Positions 18,094 through 26,148 of a stretch of DNA of 64,000 bases are shown piece by piece; the stretch's first letter is position 1, and each line of letters opens with the position of its first letter. The notes beneath the pieces were generated by a model. It saw only the letters and a list, made by a program, of their open reading frames with translations. It was not told the DNA's origin and did not search any database. This stretch comes from Ralstonia sp. TCR112 (GTDB taxonomy: Bacteria; Pseudomonadota; Gammaproteobacteria; Burkholderiales; Burkholderiaceae). Position numbers and translations under genes: made by a program. The DNA is taken from assembly GCF_007997035.1 (NCBI RefSeq), contig NZ_VOSS01000009.1, forward strand, positions 1-64,000, written 5' to 3'.

Positions 18094-18367
18094 GATCGAT
18101 CTCTTCCTGACGTTGGTTTGGGAGTCGGTCGACAACGTCAATCTGAACGAAGCCATGCGCGCAAAATGCGAGATCGCGATCGCACGTGTGTCGTCATCCG
18201 TTGCCGTGAAGAGAAGGTAGGTCTGCGTGCCGCATGAAACCATGTGCCAATCGGCCCAGCCGTCGCTATATGCCGTTGACAAGGGCCGGTGCGCGGCGTG
18301 TCCCGCAACAGGTGTTTGGCAGCGTTAAAGGCGTGGCACGCGGCAATTGCCGCAACCGTTAATCGCC

Positions 18368-19333
18368 TTACGGAATGAGCAATAGCTTTCCGATGGTCGC
18401 CCGGTTTTCCATGTCGGCGTGAGCGCGTGCTGCTTCCGAAAGCGGATATTGGCCACCAATCGTCACGTTGAGGCGGCCTTCGCCGATCCATTCGAAGAGT
18501 TGATTGGTGTGGCGACGAAGTAGGGTTGGCGTGGGGATGTGGTCGGAGAAGACCGCATAGCCGATCTTGACGCTCTTGGGCAGGCTCATGATCTCGATAG
18601 GGCCTGGTCCACCAAGAACGGGCCCAAACCAACAGAGGGTGCCCGAAGGACGAAGCGCGGCAAGAGAACCTTGAAACGTCTTCGGTCCTGACCCATCAAA
18701 AACGACGTCGACGCCTACACCTCCAGAGAGGCGGATCGCTTCCTCCGCGAAGGAGCCTTCAGTATCGACGATGACGTGATCTGCGCCGGCGGCCACCGCA
18801 GCACCGATTTTGTCGGAACTGGACACGCGACTGATCACATTGCCCCCTCGAAGCTTAATGAGTTGGGTCAGGATGAGTCCCAGACCTCCTGCCCCTGCAT
18901 GAACGAGGGCGAGATCGTCTTGCCGCACGGGATAGAAGTCAGTGGCGAAGTGGCTCGCCGTGAGGCCTTGCATCATCACCGCTGCCGCTGTCAGATCGTC
19001 AATGTGGTCAGGAATCTTCACCAGCGAATTGACGTTTGCAACGACACGCTCGGCGTAGCTCGAAGCAACGTAAACCCAAGAGACGCGGTCGCCGGGACGA
19101 AAGCCGACCACGCCCGGTCCAATTTCGATGACTCGGCCTGCACCCTCAACGCCGAGAATGGTGGGCTTGTAGGCGCCTCCTTTCATGCCGCGCCGGATGC
19201 CGATGTCCATAAAGTTGACCCCGGCAGCGCGGACATCGATCAACACCTCGTTTTCACCGGGACGGGGATCTGGCTCATCGCTGTACTTGAGAACATGGAC
19301 GTCGCCGACGCCGGTCATCCTGATAGCTTTCAT
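18368..19333 (-). CDS. Quinone-oxidoreductase-type (zeta-crystallin) dehydrogenase
   Basis: 321 aa from ATG 19333 (MKAIRMTG). Medium-chain dehydrogenase fold: GroES-like N-terminus with GVNFMDIGIRRG, then a Rossmann domain with AGAGGLGLI (about 145-153) for NADPH. The catalytic zinc ligands of alcohol dehydrogenases are missing, as in NADPH:quinone oxidoreductases. It follows a tetR gene by 45 bp on the same strand; a candidate operator lies in that gap. Likely role: reduction of quinones or alpha,beta-unsaturated carbonyls, induced by an inhibitor of the TetR. Confidence 0.9.
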   Translation of the reverse strand: MKAIRMTGVGDVHVLKYSDEPDPRPGENEVLIDVRAAGVNFMDIGIRRGMKGGAYKPTILGVEGAGRVIEIGPGVVGFRPGDRVSWVYVASSYAERVVANVNSLVKIPDHIDDLTAAAVMMQGLTASHFATDFYPVRQDDLALVHAGAGGLGLILTQLIKLRGGNVISRVSSSDKIGAAVAAGADHVIVDTEGSFAEEAIRLSGGVGVDVVFDGSGPKTFQGSLAALRPSGTLCWFGPVLGGPGPIEIMSLPKSVKIGYAVFSDHIPTPTLLRRHTNQLFEWIGEGRLNVTIGGQYPLSEAARAHADMENRATIGKLLLIP

Positions 19334-19346
19334 GCCTTTCCTTTTT

Positions 19347-19360
19347 TGGAACAATCGTTC
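19347..19360 (-). promoter_or_regulatory. Candidate TetR operator before the oxidoreductase
   Basis: An imperfect palindrome read on the minus strand as TTGAAC-GATT-GTTCCAA lies 14-29 bp before the oxidoreductase start. The motif TGGAAC(A/G)AT recurs at 19966 inside the tetR promoter. Confidence 0.45.
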
Positions 19361-19378
19361 AAGAATTGGTAAAAAAAA

Positions 19379-19945
19379 TCAGCGCAAAGCACGGATTGCG
19401 AGCCGTTCCATGACTTCAAGTTGGGCCCGCTGTGCGCCGCCCCGCGCCGCAACGCGTATTCCGGTAATGCATGCAACCAGAAAGTCGACGACGGAGTTTG
19501 GGTCAAGTTCGGACAGCAGGTCTCCGGCAAGCTGCGCCTCGCGAACGCATGCCACGAAAACTTGGCGCAACGAATGGTCGGCGGCGGCATTGATGTCGTT
19601 GACCTCGGGTTGTCGGCTGCCGAACTCGCAGACGGAGTTGATTCCCAGGCAGCCTTGATGAGCCTCTTGAACGACCCGCCGCAGCGCTGCCTTTATTCCA
19701 TCGAGCGCACGCGTTTCGCTTCTCAGAGCCTTTGCGTGGGCGGTGATCTCGGTATCGACATAGCGCCGTAACGCAGACAGGTACAACTGCCACTTGTCCC
19801 CGAATGTGTCGTAGATACTCTGGCGCCCGATCTTCATTGCATCGGCGAGCATGCCCGAAGAGGCACCGTCGAAACCATGCTCTCTGAAAACTTCCAGCGC
19901 GGCATCGAGCGCGCGATCAACGTCGAATTCTTTTGGTCTGGCCAT
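19379..19945 (-). CDS. TetR-family repressor
   Basis: 188 aa from ATG 19945 (MARPKEFD). N-terminal helix-turn-helix (FDVDRALDAALEVF, then GMLADAMKIGRQSIYDTF) followed by a helical ligand domain with Cys residues near 108 and 115 that could sense electrophiles. A near-consensus promoter ends only 7 bp before this ATG, so the mRNA is probably leaderless; longer in-frame starts are therefore rejected. It heads an operon with the quinone oxidoreductase and most likely represses both. Confidence 0.92.
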   Translation of the reverse strand: MARPKEFDVDRALDAALEVFREHGFDGASSGMLADAMKIGRQSIYDTFGDKWQLYLSALRRYVDTEITAHAKALRSETRALDGIKAALRRVVQEAHQGCLGINSVCEFGSRQPEVNDINAAADHSLRQVFVACVREAQLAGDLLSELDPNSVVDFLVACITGIRVAARGGAQRAQLEVMERLAIRALR

Positions 19946-19952
19946 GCGGCCG

Positions 19953-19981
19953 AGTATAGGAATTCTGGAACGATAAGTCAA
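19953..19981 (-). promoter_or_regulatory. Sigma-70 promoter of tetR with operator in the spacer
   Basis: On the minus strand: TTGACT, 17-bp spacer, TATACT. The spacer contains TATCGTTCCA, the motif repeated before the oxidoreductase. The -10 ends 7 bp from the ATG at 19945. Confidence 0.75.
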
Positions 19982-20270
19982 AAATATTTCGGCAGAAAAG
20001 CCAACTAGGCGCGTGCGTTTGCCAGACGTTGTCGAGCACCCGCAACCGTTGTCCCGTGGATTCGATAAGCACAAACGCTAACGCTTCGTTGCGGTAGAGC
20101 GTGGGGCGGACAAACAAGCGAATTTTTTAAGGGGGGAGAGGGCGCCGGCAGCAGGGAGCATTGGTACGCCATCGTGAAGGCGAGCGAACTCGATTTTGAT
20201 TGGATGACGCTGTAAGTCCTGCTGATATTGGCCCTCTCCTCAGCGTACAGACTTGCGGGTTGACCCGAGC
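19982..20270. other. Gene-free region upstream of tetR
   Basis: 289 bp between the tetR promoter and the AhpD-like gene's stop. It is less GC-rich than its surroundings. A half TTGAT match near 20197 has no partner half. No gene, RNA or repeat recognised. Confidence 0.4.
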
Positions 20271-20729
20271 CTATGACTGCTCCACAACGGCCTGAGGCGT
20301 GTTTCGGAAGCTGATTGCCATGCGGTTGTAGGTGTTCATGATGCCGACGGCGATCGTCAGATCTACCAATTCGCGCTCACTGAACACGGCGCGCGCCGCT
20401 TCAAAGGCTGAGTCCGGCACGCCCGTTTGAGCCACCAGCGTGACCGATTCCGCCCACGCCAGCGCTGCGCGCTCGCGCTCGTCGAACAGGTTGCCCGCTT
20501 CCCGCCAGGCCTGCACGAGGGCCAGCTTTTCGACCTTCACGCCTTTTCCCAACAGGTCCCGAGTATGCATGTCGAGGCAATAGGCGCAGTTGTTCATTTG
20601 AGAGACACGAAGGTAGACCAGGTCGACCAGAACGGGCGATAGGTCACTCTGCATGACGTAGCCATAGACTCCGCCAAGGGCTTTGACGCCCGCAGGCGCG
20701 ACCTGGATATAGTCAAGACGTTTGCTCAT
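20271..20729 (-). CDS. AhpD-like carboxymuconolactone-decarboxylase-family protein
   Basis: 152 aa, all-helical. The redox motif CAYC with following His (NCAYCLDMH, residues about 47-55) is the AhpD/CMD peroxidase signature, as is the downstream TIAVGIMNTYNRM helix. Such proteins reduce peroxides or act as thiol-dependent scavengers; the family often sits with stress-induced small enzymes. It is followed upstream by the cupin gene (24 bp apart), probably co-transcribed. Confidence 0.9.
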   Translation of the reverse strand: MSKRLDYIQVAPAGVKALGGVYGYVMQSDLSPVLVDLVYLRVSQMNNCAYCLDMHTRDLLGKGVKVEKLALVQAWREAGNLFDERERAALAWAESVTLVAQTGVPDSAFEAARAVFSERELVDLTIAVGIMNTYNRMAISFRNTPQAVVEQS

Positions 20730-20753
20730 GGCATGACTCCTTATGACGGCGCA

Positions 20754-21170
20754 TTATTTGAGGGGTGTGGTCAGGGCTTTGTCGTCGCTGTCCGTGACAA
20801 ACACAGCGAGCAACTTTGCAGGGCGTGAGTCGCTTGCATTGCGGCTTATGCGATGTACGGCGCCGGGCTCCTCAAAGAAGCTCTCGCCCGCGTGGTAGAC
20901 GCGCTTTGGGCCGTCATCCACCTGTGACTCGATGTCGCCTGACACAACGTATGCGTAGATGAAAGCCGACGCCGCATGCTTGTGAGCAACAGACGCTGCG
21001 CCGGGTGCGTAATCGACAACGACCGCTATCAACGACTTTCCCGGGATGTTCGGAATGACGTGCCGAAAGTTTTGCGTGACGGTCTCCGCCGTGTCATGTG
21101 CTGCTGCAGGCGTTGCGATGCCGAACGCCATTGCTGCGCAGGCAACTCCGAGGGCTGATGGAATGTTCAT
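20754..21170 (-). CDS. Secreted cupin-domain protein
   Basis: 138 aa from ATG 21170, preceded by AGGAG. Signal peptide (core ALGVACAAMAFGIA, cleavage after PAAAHA-like end). A single cupin barrel follows, with HKHAASAFIYAYVVSG (metal-binding His-x-His then Tyr) and a second motif GAVHRISRN. Periplasmic. Probably one transcript with the AhpD-like gene 24 bp downstream. Cupins of this type are often involved in stress or small-molecule binding; substrate unknown. Confidence 0.85.
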   Translation of the reverse strand: MNIPSALGVACAAMAFGIATPAAAHDTAETVTQNFRHVIPNIPGKSLIAVVVDYAPGAASVAHKHAASAFIYAYVVSGDIESQVDDGPKRVYHAGESFFEEPGAVHRISRNASDSRPAKLLAVFVTDSDDKALTTPLK

Positions 21171-21288
21171 GGGGGCTGACTCCTGTGTGCCCATGCATTG
21201 TCGTGCCGCAGGAGGGCATGTAAAAAGCACCAGGAATGAACATTCTTGATGTACCAAGTCGGAGGACTTGGCAGGAATTTTTGGCCCG

Positions 21289-22701
21289 CTAGTGGCGCCC
21301 GCGAACGATTTCCAGCAGGCGAGAACAGTTGGCCGTCAGCGTTCTCTCATTCACATTGGTTACGCCGAGCAGGAGCCCTTGCACTGCCGGTTTGCGCGTG
21401 TACCACGGCGAGAGAGGTACCGGGGCCAGCCCGAAAGTGCGCGCCCGAGCGGCGACATCGATATCCGATACGGAGGGGGGCAGGGCGGCCACGACAGTCA
21501 TGCCTGCAGCGGCGTGCACATTGATGAATTCCGAGCCGAGACTACCCAAGCAACGGACTAGAGCGTCCTGTCGATCCGCATACAGACGTTTCATCCGCCG
21601 CAGATGGCGAAGATGGTGGCCGTCGTGCATGAACTCGGTCACGGCGTGCTGAACCGCCGCAGCGGGGGCGGGAGCGAGGCAGGCTGCGATGTCGCCGAAG
21701 GCGGAAGCCATTACGGGCGGAACGACGAGAAACCCCAGTCGAAGTGCGGGGGAGATCGTCTTGCTGAAAGTGCCAATGTGGAGCACGCGTCCATGCTGAT
21801 CGAGCGAGGCGAGCGCAGGTGCAGCGCGTCCTTTCAACTGCAGCTCACCAAGATAATCGTCTTCGATGATCCAGGTGCGCTGTTGTTCTGCCCAGTCAAG
21901 CAGTGCCAACCGTCGGGCCAGCGACATAGTCATCCCAAACGGTGCATGTTGGCCTGGTGTAACGACTGCGAGGGCGGCTTTAGGTGCGATCCGTTTCCCA
22001 ACGTCGATATCCAAGCCATCAGCGTCCACCGGGACACCTGCCACCGTCATGCCCGCCAACCTCAGCGCCGTGCGGGTGAGCGGGAAGCCGGGTTCCTCCA
22101 TCCATGCGTGCTTGCCCTCAACCTGCAGGCCGCGAATTGCGAGATTTAGGGCACCCGAGAATCCATTTGTGACGAAAACTTGGGATGGGCTGCACCGGAT
22201 TCCGCGCGAGACCGCCAGATACGCCGCAATCTCCTGTCTCAGATCGGGATCACCACGCGGATCCGGATATGCGACCGGAGCAGCGGCCGCACGTCGTGCT
22301 GCCCGCGCCTGAATGCGCGACCAGAGCTTGAAGGGAAACGCGTCTTGCGCTGGAACGCCCATCTGAAACACCAAAGGCGCTGTGTTGAAGTCGTTGAACA
22401 GGTTCGGAAGGGGTGGCGCCTCGGGCGACCATTTGCTCGGCGCCTGCACGGGGCGCGCCGCTACGCGAGTTCCCGCTGCGCCTAGCCCGACCGCAAATTG
22501 TTCGTCAATCAGACGCTCATAAGCAGCCCGTACGGTGCCACGTGACACGCCCAGTTGAGTGGCCAAGTCCGACCAAGAGGGGAGCCGGGCTCCTGCAGTG
22601 AGCTGGCCTGACTCGATCGCATCTCGAATCGAACCGTAGATTTGCATCGACAGTGAGACACGCGTCGTGCGATCAAGGCCAATAGAAATAGGCGTTGCCA
22701 T
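21289..22701 (-). CDS. MocR/PdxR-type regulator (GntR helix-turn-helix fused to aminotransferase fold)
   Basis: 470 aa from ATG 22701; the frame is open 100 codons further without coding character. Residues 1-80 are a GntR winged helix (LATQLGVSRGTVRAAYERL). The remainder is a fold-type-I aminotransferase domain with the PLP lysine in FSKTISP (about 310). Such regulators sense PLP or an amine. It is divergent from the HD-hydrolase and SDR genes at 22879 and 23590, its likely targets. Confidence 0.92.
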   Translation of the reverse strand: MATPISIGLDRTTRVSLSMQIYGSIRDAIESGQLTAGARLPSWSDLATQLGVSRGTVRAAYERLIDEQFAVGLGAAGTRVAARPVQAPSKWSPEAPPLPNLFNDFNTAPLVFQMGVPAQDAFPFKLWSRIQARAARRAAAAPVAYPDPRGDPDLRQEIAAYLAVSRGIRCSPSQVFVTNGFSGALNLAIRGLQVEGKHAWMEEPGFPLTRTALRLAGMTVAGVPVDADGLDIDVGKRIAPKAALAVVTPGQHAPFGMTMSLARRLALLDWAEQQRTWIIEDDYLGELQLKGRAAPALASLDQHGRVLHIGTFSKTISPALRLGFLVVPPVMASAFGDIAACLAPAPAAAVQHAVTEFMHDGHHLRHLRRMKRLYADRQDALVRCLGSLGSEFINVHAAAGMTVVAALPPSVSDIDVAARARTFGLAPVPLSPWYTRKPAVQGLLLGVTNVNERTLTANCSRLLEIVRGRH

Positions 22702-22878
22702 GGTCCGGATAGTACATCGAGATTTCGCAATCTTGGGCCTGTCCGATGCTCCATGGGAAGCGTAATTTCGTGTTGTACCGAAGCGGATCGTCTCTTTCGT
22801 CCCATCCACCCTCCAGGTTGGCCGGACCGGGACAGTCGACCCTCGGTGGCACGTGTTCTTCACAGACGGAGTGACCCC

Positions 22879-23538
22879 ATGAAGCACGATAAAGCAATGC
22901 GCACCGGGCAGATCATCGGCGTGGTGATCCCTGACAGCCGACTGGCGCGTGAAGCAGCCCAGCTTATTCGTGATACCGAAAGCGAGCTGCTGTTCAACCA
23001 TTCCACGCGCGTCTTCCTATGGGGGGCAATGTTGGGGAAACAAAAACGCGTCGACTTCGACTCCGAGCTGCTCTACGTCGCCGCCATGTTCCACGACATT
23101 GGCCTGACACAGGCCTATCAGAAAAGTGAACTCAGGTTCGAAGTGGACGGTGCCAATGCGGCCCGCGATTTTTTGCGCAGCCATCAGGTTTCCGAGGCTG
23201 ACGTAGCCAAGGTATGGGCTGCAGTAGCCCTGCATACCACGCCGGGCATTCCCGAACACATGGGCGGTGAGATCGCATTGGTGCAGGCCGGAGCGGGATT
23301 GGATGTGGCGGGACGAGACTTCGAGGCGCTCACGGCAGAGCAGCGGGCACTCGTGGTCACGGCCTATCCGCGTGGGGGCGATTTCGCCGCCAACATGATC
23401 GACGCCTTCTACGAAGGCATGAAGCATCGACCAGCCACCACATTCGGCACGTTCAACGACGATTTTCTGGCTCACAAAGACCCGAGCTTCCAGCGCACGA
23501 ACCTGTGCACGGTCATCCTGAATTCCAAGTGGGGCTGA
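22879..23538 (+). CDS. HD-domain hydrolase (cyanamide-hydratase-like)
   Basis: 219 aa from ATG 22879, with CGGAGTGA upstream; an earlier in-frame ATG at 22753 has no ribosome site. The HD metal-binding set is present: NHSTR (His41), FHDIG (His72-Asp73), LHTTPGIPEH (His near 117 and 125). Similar to bacterial cyanamide-hydratase/DJ-superfamily HD proteins that hydrolyse small nitriles or amides, but the substrate cannot be assigned. It is followed 51 bp later by an SDR gene, probably co-transcribed and under the divergent MocR. Confidence 0.85.
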   Translation: MKHDKAMRTGQIIGVVIPDSRLAREAAQLIRDTESELLFNHSTRVFLWGAMLGKQKRVDFDSELLYVAAMFHDIGLTQAYQKSELRFEVDGANAARDFLRSHQVSEADVAKVWAAVALHTTPGIPEHMGGEIALVQAGAGLDVAGRDFEALTAEQRALVVTAYPRGGDFAANMIDAFYEGMKHRPATTFGTFNDDFLAHKDPSFQRTNLCTVILNSKWG

Positions 23539-23589
23539 CCTCTTCGGCGGGCCTCACAAGCTAACCCCTAGTTCTGCAGGATTTTCGTA

Positions 23590-24312
23590 ATGCAAAAACG
23601 TACATTCTTGGTCACCGGAGCGAGCAAAGGCATCGGTCGGGCACTTTCCCACCGGCTCGCTGCCGATGGTCATCAGGTCGTTGGTCTTGCGCGCAAGGCT
23701 GACGATCCGAGCTTCCCCGGCACATTGATTTCGGTGGACTTGACCGATCGCGATGCGACGGCGCAAACGCTCGACAAGCTGGTAGACCGCTACGCCTTTG
23801 ATGGCGTCGTCAACAATGTGGGATTCGTCCGGCTGGGCGCCTTGGAGGCTGTCGATCTGGACGACCTCGAAACGTCCTTCCGACACAACCTCATCTCGGC
23901 CGTGCAAACAGTGCAGGCCTTAGTGCCAGGCATGCGTGAGCGAGGGTGGGGCCGGATTGTGAACCTTTCCAGTTTGGTGGTTCTCGGGGTTGCCAACCGG
24001 ACGGCCTACGCCGCATCAAAAGCGGCAATGATGAGCTTTACACGCACGTGGGCGCTGGAGCTCGCGCAAACTGGCATCACCGTGAATTCGGTCGCGCCTG
24101 GGCCCACCGAAACCGAACTGTTCCGCCAGAACACGCCCGTGGGTAGCGAGGCAGAGGAACGCTTTCTGTCTTTGGTGCCGATGAAGCGATTCGGCAGGCC
24201 CGAGGAATTGGCAGCGGCCGTGGCGTTTCTCTTGTCCGAGGATGCGGGCTTTATCACTGGGCAAACCTTGTTTGTTGACGGTGGCGCATCGATAGGTAAG
24301 GCGGCATTCTGA
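23590..24312 (+). CDS. SDR-family oxidoreductase
   Basis: 240 aa classical short-chain dehydrogenase. Cofactor motif TGASKGIG at residues 8-15, NNVG near 76, catalytic Ser in LSSLVVLG and YAASK (Tyr about 140, Lys 144). Arg/Lys after the beta-2 strand (ARKADD) points to NADPH. It resembles 3-oxoacyl-ACP-reductase-like enzymes, but context (HD hydrolase, MocR) suggests a small-molecule role rather than lipid synthesis. ATG 23590 follows a weak ribosome site. Confidence 0.92.
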   Translation: MQKRTFLVTGASKGIGRALSHRLAADGHQVVGLARKADDPSFPGTLISVDLTDRDATAQTLDKLVDRYAFDGVVNNVGFVRLGALEAVDLDDLETSFRHNLISAVQTVQALVPGMRERGWGRIVNLSSLVVLGVANRTAYAASKAAMMSFTRTWALELAQTGITVNSVAPGPTETELFRQNTPVGSEAEERFLSLVPMKRFGRPEELAAAVAFLLSEDAGFITGQTLFVDGGASIGKAAF

Positions 24313-24381
24313 TCGCTTACTGATTGCCGACCATATGGGCTATCGGCTTCGCTGCACTGAGTTACTGCGGTACCGCGCATC

Positions 24382-24591
24382 GTGCGAAACCGCGCAGACG
24401 TAGTCGTCCGAAGTGCGCAAGAACTTTCTTCTGAACGAGCCCGCAATTTGCTTGTCCAGCTCCATAGCCTGGTAGAGGTGAATAGGCAGCTTTGGAATCT
24501 CCCTTATCCATTGCGGAGTGCCGTGCTTGGCAGCGTTAAAGGCATGATCACCTTGCTGCAGGAAGCGCGGGATCGTATGGAGGCGGACTGA
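24382..24591 (+). CDS. Small hypothetical protein
   Basis: 69 aa, helical, with a Leu-rich central helix (LLVQLHSLVEVNRQLW) and an acidic C-terminus. It is followed within 40 bp by a strong plus-strand terminator, which supports a real transcript end here. No family recognised and no strong ribosome site before ATG 24382, so the coding status is uncertain. Confidence 0.4.
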   Translation: MRNRADVVVRSAQELSSERARNLLVQLHSLVEVNRQLWNLPYPLRSAVLGSVKGMITLLQEARDRMEAD

Positions 24592-24618
24592 AGGTCACCG
24601 AAGCGTAAGAGTTCAAGA

Positions 24619-24646
24619 CAAAAGCCGGCCATTGGCCGGCTTTTTT
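24619..24646 (+). terminator. Strong intrinsic terminator
   Basis: Stem AGCCGGCC/GGCCGGCT with a 3-nt loop (ATT), preceded by AAA and followed by a six-T run. It ends the HD/SDR/small-gene transcript. The flanking A-run makes it partly bidirectional. Confidence 0.9.
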
Positions 24647-24700
24647 GCCCGTCGGTTTTGTGACTGTTTGAGGATCCGCCCGTCAACGTGCGCCGTGGCG

Positions 24701-24764
24701 ATAAAGCATAGCGTGGCCGATCAGGTAAAGAACCATAACCTGTCCAAATGGCCACTTTATGCTT
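24701..24764. repeat. Nested inverted repeat, possible mobile-element end
   Basis: Outer arms AAGCATAGCGTGGCC (24704-24718) and GGCCACTTTATGCTT (24750-24764) pair at 13 of 15 positions. Inner arms CAGGT/ACCTG lie in the loop. The sequence is not followed by a T-run and lies outside any gene, so it is not a terminator. It resembles the terminal region of an insertion sequence or a miniature element; no transposase is left. Confidence 0.6.
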
Positions 24765-24804
24765 AACGGCACAACAACGTTGGTTGCTCCTCAATATCAT
24801 TAGA

Positions 24805-24881
24805 TGGTGGGGCGTACAGGATTTGAACCTGCCTGCCTGCGCCGGTAAACCGTCGCCGCTCGACCTATGAGCTACCGCCCC
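24805..24881 (-). tRNA. tRNA-like sequence with degenerate anticodon arm (probable pseudo-tRNA)
   Basis: 77 nt on the minus strand. The acceptor strands pair at six of seven positions (GGGGCGG with ACGCCCC), the D arm GCTC/GAGC is perfect, the T arm GCAGG/CCTGT (one G-T) encloses a canonical TTCAAAT loop, and CCA is encoded. The middle does not fold into a 5-bp stem with a 7-nt loop, so no anticodon can be called. It is either a decayed tRNA or an integration-site fragment. Confidence 0.55.
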
Positions 24882-24979
24882 GCCTTCACTATATCGACCC
24901 ATCCTGAGGAAACCCGAGTCGGGACATCCCCCTAGCCGGATCGGCCAGGGCGTCCTCATCGTGGGGGCATCCGGATGCT

Positions 24980-26041
24980 CTACCCCGGAATGATCCTGCG
25001 CTCGCGCAAGTCGTCGAAGATGCGCATGAGCATCGCTTCCGTCTCTACGTATTCATGAAAGCCGAAGCGGCGAGCCTTCGAGCCGTCGCCGAACATGTCG
25101 TAATCCCATGAGAAGACGAAGTCGGCAAAGCGCCACGAAGACACATCGCGGTAGGGCGTGTTTGCCAGGCCATGTCGGGCGATCATGCTCTGCCAGAGCA
25201 GCGCCTTGTCGGCCATGACGGTGTCGAGCGACAAGGGCAGCGGCGGGGCGACTTCCAGGTCAAAGTACCGCGCGATCCGGGGCCACATTTCGCTCCAGCG
25301 GAACAGGTCGCCGTTGTTGATGTTGAAGGCCTGGTTGGCGCAGCGCGGGTCGGTGGCGGCCCACACGGTGGCGCGGGCGAGCAGGCCGGCGTCGGTCATT
25401 TCCAGCAGGTGGTCGTACGCGCCCGGTTTGCCGGGAAACCGCAGCGGCAAGCCCAGCTCTTTCGAGATCGACGCATATACGGCGATGGCCACGGCAAGGT
25501 TCATCGGGTTGCCCAGCGCGAAGCCGCCCACCACCGACGGGCGGATGGCCGACCACGTCCACGCTTTGCGCTGCTGGCGCGCTTCCAGGAAGGTCTGCTG
25601 ATCGAACATGAATTCAGGCGGCATGAAGTGCGCATCGGTTTCGCGCGCCGGCGTTTTGAATGGCCCAAGGTGACCGCCGTAGACCTTGTAGCCCTGCATC
25701 AGGCTGATGTGCGTGAGGTTGGGCGATGCGGCTTCGATGGCGTCGACCACGTTGGTCAGCATGGCGAGGTTGGGCGGCACCAGCTCGGCCCAGCTCGGAC
25801 GGTCTTGGTATGCGGCGTAGAAGATATGGGTGACGTTGCCCAGTGCGCCGAGCTTGATGCGCGTGTCAGCCGCATCGAGCAGGTCGACGGCGATGTGCCG
25901 GACGCGCTGTGTCGATTCACCGCCGCGACGCGACAGGCCCACGATGCGCCAGTCGTCCAATGTGGCGAGGTGTTCGATCAGGTTGCGGCCGATCACGCCC
26001 TGCGCTCCCACGACGAGCGCGACTTTGTCCTGTGTAGTCAT
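24980..26041 (-). CDS. PRISE-like SDR (progesterone 5-beta-reductase/iridoid-synthase type)
   Basis: 353 aa extended SDR. Cofactor motif GAQGVIGRN (about 12-20), then a QGYKVYGGHLGPF segment near 118-130 that matches the modified active-site region (lysine displaced relative to YxxxK) of the PRISE enone reductases. The C-terminal half contains FNINNGDLFRW, also typical. It reduces activated C=C bonds in known members. Divergent from a LysR gene 107 bp away, its likely regulator. Confidence 0.85.
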   Translation of the reverse strand: MTTQDKVALVVGAQGVIGRNLIEHLATLDDWRIVGLSRRGGESTQRVRHIAVDLLDAADTRIKLGALGNVTHIFYAAYQDRPSWAELVPPNLAMLTNVVDAIEAASPNLTHISLMQGYKVYGGHLGPFKTPARETDAHFMPPEFMFDQQTFLEARQQRKAWTWSAIRPSVVGGFALGNPMNLAVAIAVYASISKELGLPLRFPGKPGAYDHLLEMTDAGLLARATVWAATDPRCANQAFNINNGDLFRWSEMWPRIARYFDLEVAPPLPLSLDTVMADKALLWQSMIARHGLANTPYRDVSSWRFADFVFSWDYDMFGDGSKARRFGFHEYVETEAMLMRIFDDLRERRIIPG

Positions 26042-26148
26042 GTTGGTGTTGGATGGAGCCTCGAATCAGCAATGGCTACCAGTATGAGAACGCCAGGATC
26101 TGTGCGATAGACTGCCTGTCAGAACAATATCTATGAATTGAAATCACA

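Larger units (their letters stand above)
24592..24979. other. Non-coding patch between SDR genes
   Basis: 388 bp lacking genes. Left to right it holds the terminator, the nested inverted repeat and the tRNA-like sequence, all described separately. The concentration of these signals suggests a past insertion or excision site. Confidence 0.5.

Noticed and set aside
20197-20210. TTGAT-type half site near 20197
   Set aside because: The second half does not match; not counted as an FNR box.
22702-22878. Short repeated GTCCG patches between the MocR and HD genes
   Set aside because: Possible MocR direct repeats, but spacing and match are too weak to separate from chance.
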